From assembly GCA_963930655.1 (NCBI GenBank), contig OZ005600.1:15592501-15656500 (forward strand): a DNA stretch of 64,000 nucleotides, in the 5' to 3' direction. A model generated the notes under the pieces. That model did not search any database. It saw nothing but the letters and a program-made list of their open reading frames with translations, and had not been told where the DNA came from. Shown in pieces: positions 59,074 to 64,000 of the stretch. Source of the stretch: Myrica gale (Eukaryota > Streptophyta > Magnoliopsida > Fagales > Myricaceae). Positions within the stretch are counted from its first letter, which is position 1. Every line of letters starts with the position of its first letter. A program made the position numbers and the translations under genes.

Positions 59074-59797
59074 ATGCTGTTAGAAAATTAAATGGAATAC
59101 ATTAATACATGCACAACGGATTTTGGATCGACATATGGAGTCATAATTGATCAAGCGGCAAAGGAAAAGACAAGTTAGAGTAATAGGGCTCTTCTAGCTT
59201 ATCCCTAACCTTTTCTGTATGGCTGTTATATGATGGTATATATAGTCCTTAATTTTGTAGGCTAGGCTAGGGACCCCTAATCAGTATTTTATTGCAGTTA
59301 TTCCTCCAATCAAGAAATAGAGTTTTATTTAAATTTAAATCTTCAACCAATATCTGATAGGAATAGAATTCAAAACACCTATAATTTAAATTCAAACTTT
59401 ATACGTTAGATATGTCGGCAACTTTCAGGAAATATTCAAAATATTTTACATTCTCGGACTTGGTCCACATAACACGTAAATTACCTCATGGGTGATTGAC
59501 ACTATTGTATGACCATTACTTTATTCATTTCAAGTAGTTCTGAAACACTCCTACTCAAATAAAGAATACTATGCACGAATCATGGCAGTAAGACTCTTAT
59601 GAGCAAATCCTTTCCTTCCACGTATCACAATACACAACACTCTCTACATGAGTACTTTATGACCTTGAATTTAATGAATGGACTTTCAATAAGTGATTCG
59701 GGTCCAAAATACGTATCCTCATGGATTAAAATAATAATAATGTATGTGCACAAATAAACCTTATTTCTCAGAAAAATAAATTGTATGTCTAATTAGA
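59074..59797 (-). repeat. Probable 3' LTR of the copia remnant
   Basis: The minus strand ends TTTTCTAACA at 59074 and carries a TATA box (ACTATATATACC, near 59240) at the expected inner position. The start near 59797, GATTGTTCTAATTAGA, is a decayed match to the GATTGTTAGA junction I recall in this group. The polypurine tract is not preserved. Confidence 0.5.
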
Positions 59798-61303
59798 ACA
59801 ATCAGAGAGAAATAAATTCAAACTAGATCAACAAGCCCATATGCTCCACATGACCTCTAAATTGTTTTATCGGTAATTCTTTTGTCATGGGATCAACTAT
59901 CATTAAATCGGTGTTCGTATGCTCAATAGGCACCTCGTGTCTCTTTATATTTTCTCTGGCACTAAGATATTTGATGTAGATATGTTTACTTTTGCTTCTA
60001 CTTTTATTATTTTTTGGAAAGAACACTGCAGCCGAATTGTCGCAAAAGATCCTAATATGTCTTGCTATTGAATAGATGATCTTTAGACCACTGATAAAAT
60101 TTCTCAACCATAATGCCTATGCACTGGCTTTATAACAAGCAATAAATTCTGCCTCCATGATAGACATAACAACCAAAGTCTATTTACTGGTATTCCAGGA
60201 TATACCATTTTCAGCAAGAAGAAATATATAACCTAAAGTTGATTTTCTGGTGTCTCCACATCCAACATAATCTGAATCTGAATAACCAATCATCTCCAGA
60301 TGATCAGTATGCCTTTAGGTCAATTTGCTATTTTTGGTTCATTGCAAGTAACGTATGACTTTCTTTGTAGCTTTCCAATGTTTCAAACCAGGGTTACTTT
60401 GATATCTACCCAACAATCCTATTGCATTGCCAAACTTTTGTCAGGTCTAGTGAAAACCTCCGCATATAACATATTCCCAACAACAGATGCACATAAAATA
60501 TTTTTTTTATCTATTCTTGTTCCAATGCATTTTGGGGACATTGACCTTTATTAAACTTTTTCCCTTTGACAATAGGTGCTATTGTAGAAGTGCAGTCTTT
60601 CATACTGAATCTCTCCAAAACCTTCTCAATGTAGGCCTTTTGGGACAGTTCTAATGTTCTTTGTTGTCTATCTCTATGAATCTCTATGTCAATGACCTAA
60701 TAGGCTTCACCCAAATCATTCATTTCAAAGTTTGAGAGAAAAAACTACTTATTGTCATGTAGCAAACCCAAGTCATTCTTGCAAGTAAAATATAATCCAC
60801 ATATACGACCAGAAAAATGAACATACTCCCATTGACGTTAAGGTATAAACTGATCAACAATGTTCTCAGTGAATCCATATGAGGTGATAACCTCGTGAAA
60901 TTTCATATACCTCTGACAGGAGGCTAGCTTTAACCCATATATAGATTTCCTTAATTTGTAAACCAAATGATTGTTATCACAAAAACCTTCACTTTATGCC
61001 ATATATACCTCATCTTCTAGATCCTCATTAAAGAAAGTTGTTTTCATATCCATCAAATGTAGCTCTAAATAAAAAATGATCAACAATGTTCTCAGTGAAT
61101 CCATATGAGGTGATAACCTCGTGAAATTTCATATACCTCTGACAGGAGGCTAGCTTTAGCCCATATATAGATTTCCTTAATTTGTAAACCAAATGATTGT
61201 TATCACAAAAACCTTCACTTTATGCCATATATACCTCATCTTCTATATCCTCATTAAAGAAAGTTGTTTTCACATCCATCAAATGCAGCTCTAAATCAAA
61301 AGG
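59798..61303 (-). pseudogene. Ty1/copia pol remnant, reverse transcriptase and RNase H
   Basis: Minus strand, 3' to 5': the RNase H end with CDNSAAVFFPKNNKSRSKSK and DPMTKELPIKQFRGHVE (59823-60107), SIMEAEFIACY (about 60140-60175), and the reverse-transcriptase part with ELHLMDVKTTFFNEDIED and KLRKSIYGLK. It contains frameshifts and stops and lacks everything upstream of the LVAPFDLELHLMD segment. Near 61303 homology stops abruptly. Confidence 0.82.
60851..61302. repeat. 226-bp tandem duplication inside copia RT
   Basis: 60851-61076 is repeated at 61077-61302 with about four to five single-base differences (for example AACCCATAT/AGCCCATAT and TCTAGATCC/TCTATATCC). The unit covers the reverse-transcriptase region around VKTTFFNEDIED to YGLK. 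Confidence 0.95.
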
Positions 61304-62673
61304 AGCTACCAAAGTGTCAGGTCCCTCGTGCTCGTATTAGTCTCTAAGTTTTCTTTGTAGTAACAAAGGTGCATATATGGCGAGAGTACGACACGTCCTT
61401 ATTCTATGGGTCTCTAGACTGTGGTAATATCCTTAAGGTGTATAAAGATTACTACGTAATAAAGAAAAAACTAGCGAAAGACTTGTAAATATATTCAGAA
61501 GTAACATGGTGAAAATGGAAATCAAGTTAAAAGAAGATAAAAGATATACTGACAAGCAAGCAAGCCATAATATAGATAGGAAAATAGTACTCAGGAAAAA
61601 AAAAGAAAAACAAATCAAACTGTTGGGGTTAGGGATTAAGGGAGGACTCTAAGTCCTTACAACACCTAGGCTAACATAGAAGCCTATAACAGAATTTCTA
61701 ACCCTATTGTTCAAATATAATTACAAGCACACAAAACAAACAAACAAACAAAATGTCTTAATATTCTCGTAGGTCCCTGTGGTATGACCCATTCTCTAAC
61801 AAGTCCCTGTGGAATTTTTTGTCCTGAAATGGTCCCTGAATTAACCTACGAATAATGTTCAGGTTTTTTCGTCCACTCTAGGACGAAAAATTCATACGTG
61901 GCAAACGAAGGACATATCAACACCATTGAAGGAGCAACACCTGTCTCTCCCTCCACTGTGCTCCACGTCAGAACCCACCAGACCTCCTCATTTGACACCT
62001 GCCACTGTCCATTAAAAACAAAAGCCACGTCCTTTTAAATTAAAATCCACGTCCCTGCCCTTCCCTAAATCCCCTTGCACGCAACACTCTTCACTCCTCA
62101 CTCGCAGAAAATTTCCAGCTTTCACACTGAAAACCCTAGAGGATTGGAGAGACTAGCTACCCATCCATTTCCTAGCTTTCACACTCTATTCAGATTTCTG
62201 GTTTTCGGATGGATTCAAGCTTTTCTCTGTCTGATTCGCCTGGAAATGGTAGCAGACTTCGTGGCAGTCGGGGAGACGTCAATATTCATACGGAACCACC
62301 CTTCTGCCACTGCAGTTTAAGTGTTCGACGTTGAACATCCAAAACTGAAGCGAACCTAGGCCGCCGATTTTATGGGTGCGCTCAGTTTGGCAAAACCTTG
62401 GTTAGTAGTTAGCAAATGGTCTTTTGTTTTCATCAAGTTCTACTCGATGTTCAGCAAGATTTCAAAGGAAAAAATGTATTTCCACCGTTACTGCTATAGT
62501 TGAATTCCATTCCTTAGATTGCCGCCTTTGGTTGTTCCCTTGTTCCCAGAGCTTCTCCATTCAAAGATGGATAGGCCAGTGAACTCTTTGTCGTACCTAT
62601 TTCCTTATAGTCTTTTGGTTTTGTTGATGATGTTCTAATTAATGTATTGTTGATGTTGATGCGCATTGGGCAG
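61304..62673. other. Unassigned intergenic stretch with repeat-like words
   Basis: 61765-61845 has the phrases GTAGGTCCCTGTGG, AAGTCCCTGTGGAA and TGGTCCCTGAA, a loosely repeated pattern of a type common in plant transposon ends. Open frames near 61846-62320 are under 85 codons with no family signs. Confidence 0.4.
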
Positions 62674-62830
62674 TAAGGCTGTTCAATTTTGGGCCGGAAC
62701 CGACCGGGTCGACCCAAACTGGCCCGAAACCGAATGGGCAGCCAGTTTGGGCCCAGCCCGGTTCGGCCGCCGGTCCAAAAATACCCAGAACCTTCTGGGT
62801 TGGTGCGGCCCACAATTTTGGGTGTAAAAA
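62674..62830. mobile_element. Left end of a hAT-like element
   Basis: Starts TAAGGCTGTTCAATTTTGGG, the same terminal class as the elements at 26641 and 29022, followed by dense GGCCGG/CCGAACCG subterminal words. No right end was found before the window edge, so this could be the 5' end of a larger element running off the window. Confidence 0.5.
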
Positions 62831-64000
62831 ACTGTGGGCCGAACCGAACCGAGGGAATTTTGGGTATTGTTTTATTTTTAATAATTAATATTTAATATAA
62901 TACATGGGAGGTGAGACAACGTCGTCTCCACCCCCCAACCCAACCAAAATTAACCCTTCCGAGTCCTCGACGCCCTAGCCCTCTCTCCCCGCAAATCCCC
63001 TCAAGCTCTCTTCCCCCCGAGTCCTCGACGCCCTAGCCGCCGCCCCACACCCCATCGACATCTCTCTCTCTCGACCTCTACCTGTCTCGGCCTCTCTCTG
63101 TCTCGGCGTCTCTCTCTCGGCCACGGCGCCTCCCAGCCTCGGTGTTTCTCTCTCTCTGCTACGCCGTCTCTCTCTCGGCGTCTGTCTGTCTCGGCTTCTC
63201 TCTCCAGGTCCAGATCTGTCTCTCAGCTTCTTCCCTCCTCGATTTTCTTCGCCTTATTTGTTGCAACTCCATGTTAATCGCTTACAAACTAGGTTGCTTT
63301 GCCTTAGACAGTGGGTTTAGTGTTTAGTGTTTATCGATTACAAACTAGGTTGCTTAGCCTTAACTGTTGATGACGAGTTTGAAGACTAGGTTGTTCATCT
63401 ATTAATTGCTTAGTGTTTATTGTTCAAGAACATTAACAAATGCTGAGATTTGCATTTTACAGAGCTGGTGATTTGCTGAGATTGAAGAACTGTTTAATGT
63501 TAAGTATTATAACGAGTTTGAAGAACATGTTAGTATTATAAAGGGATTTTAATGCTAAGTTACTGTTTAATGCTAAGTATTATAAAGTTGCTGAGATTTG
63601 CATTTAAATGCTAAGTTACTGTTTTTTTACAATAGATAAGTGGAAGTTAGGATTATGTTGGTTCTGTGGAGATCGGAGGTCAGGGATTTGATGTTGGATT
63701 TGGATGATAGATATTGTAGTTTTGTTGGATGAGGTGCTGATAATATGTTTTTGGATTGTTTGATGATTATATGTTGTTGGATTGTTTGCTGATTATATGT
63801 TGTTGGATTGTTTGTTAATTTATGTAGTCAATTATAATTTATTTTAATCAAAATTTATATTTATGTATACTTAACTTCCTTTAATTTGCGATTTGTTTTT
63901 TTACAGTGGAGATCCTTGGGCCGTCCGAGAAGCGCCCAATTGATGATTAACTGTAATGGAAATGGGAATATTTGAACATTGTTCTCATTTTAATTTTTGT
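62831..64000. other. CT-rich and locally repeated sequence at the right edge
   Basis: 63050-63220 is low-complexity TCTCTCTCGGCGTC-type DNA. 63270-63360 repeats ACAAACTAGGTTGCTT twice, and 63440-63620 repeats TTACTGTTTAATGCTAAGTA-like words. The look is that of a transposon leader or a promoter, but no coding frame begins in the window. Confidence 0.4.

Noticed and set aside
1..64000. CRISPR arrays, operons or bacterial-type systems
   Set aside because: Spliced plant genes and plant transposons fill the window; no regularly spaced repeats or prokaryotic genes were seen.

Overview
This is plant nuclear DNA. Its three protein-coding genes are plant-type, with GT-AG introns and AT-rich non-coding sequence, and plant LINE, copia, hAT, PIF/Harbinger and Mutator-type elements fill most of the rest. 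Codons and proteins fit a eudicot. Long introns and the repeat load suggest a woody species, but the species cannot be fixed from the sequence. All gene models were read by hand from splice signals and checked for frame.

Layout. 1-768: end of a Ty1/copia element with its 3' LTR. 1768-25885, minus strand: most of a P4-ATPase lipid flippase gene of the ALA2 type. Eighteen coding exons (786 codons) are present and the C-terminal exons lie beyond the left edge. Its 7.3 kb intron 12 holds two dead LINEs, MITEs and other repeats; a 2.1 kb leader intron holds a TRIM-like element. 25886-40076: a transposon belt with hAT-type elements, a solo copia LTR, a GC-rich retroelement remnant and a 3.0 kb hAT element carrying a gene-like exon. 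40077-40763, minus strand: an intact ERF9-like repressor gene. 41 kb-49.4 kb: MITEs and a LINE split by a hAT-Tip100-type element. 50011-58875, plus strand: a complete seven-exon tyrosine aminotransferase gene whose 5.1 kb first intron contains a Pack-MULE that itself contains a hAT-Tip100-type insertion. 59.07-61.3 kb: a copia remnant with an internal tandem duplication. 62.67 kb to the end: the left end of another hAT-like element and low-complexity DNA.

The host genes are unrelated in function: membrane lipid asymmetry, ethylene/GCC-box repression and tyrosine catabolism. ALA2 next to ERF9 matches the Arabidopsis chromosome 5 order (AT5G44240 and AT5G44210), so this is probably an old conserved block. 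No new multi-gene system was found. The most notable things are nested transposon structures with exact target-site duplications, candidate host-fragment captures, minimal LINE insertions of under 35 bp, a palindrome whose arms co-vary between two transposon copies, and a substitution in the flippase DGET motif.
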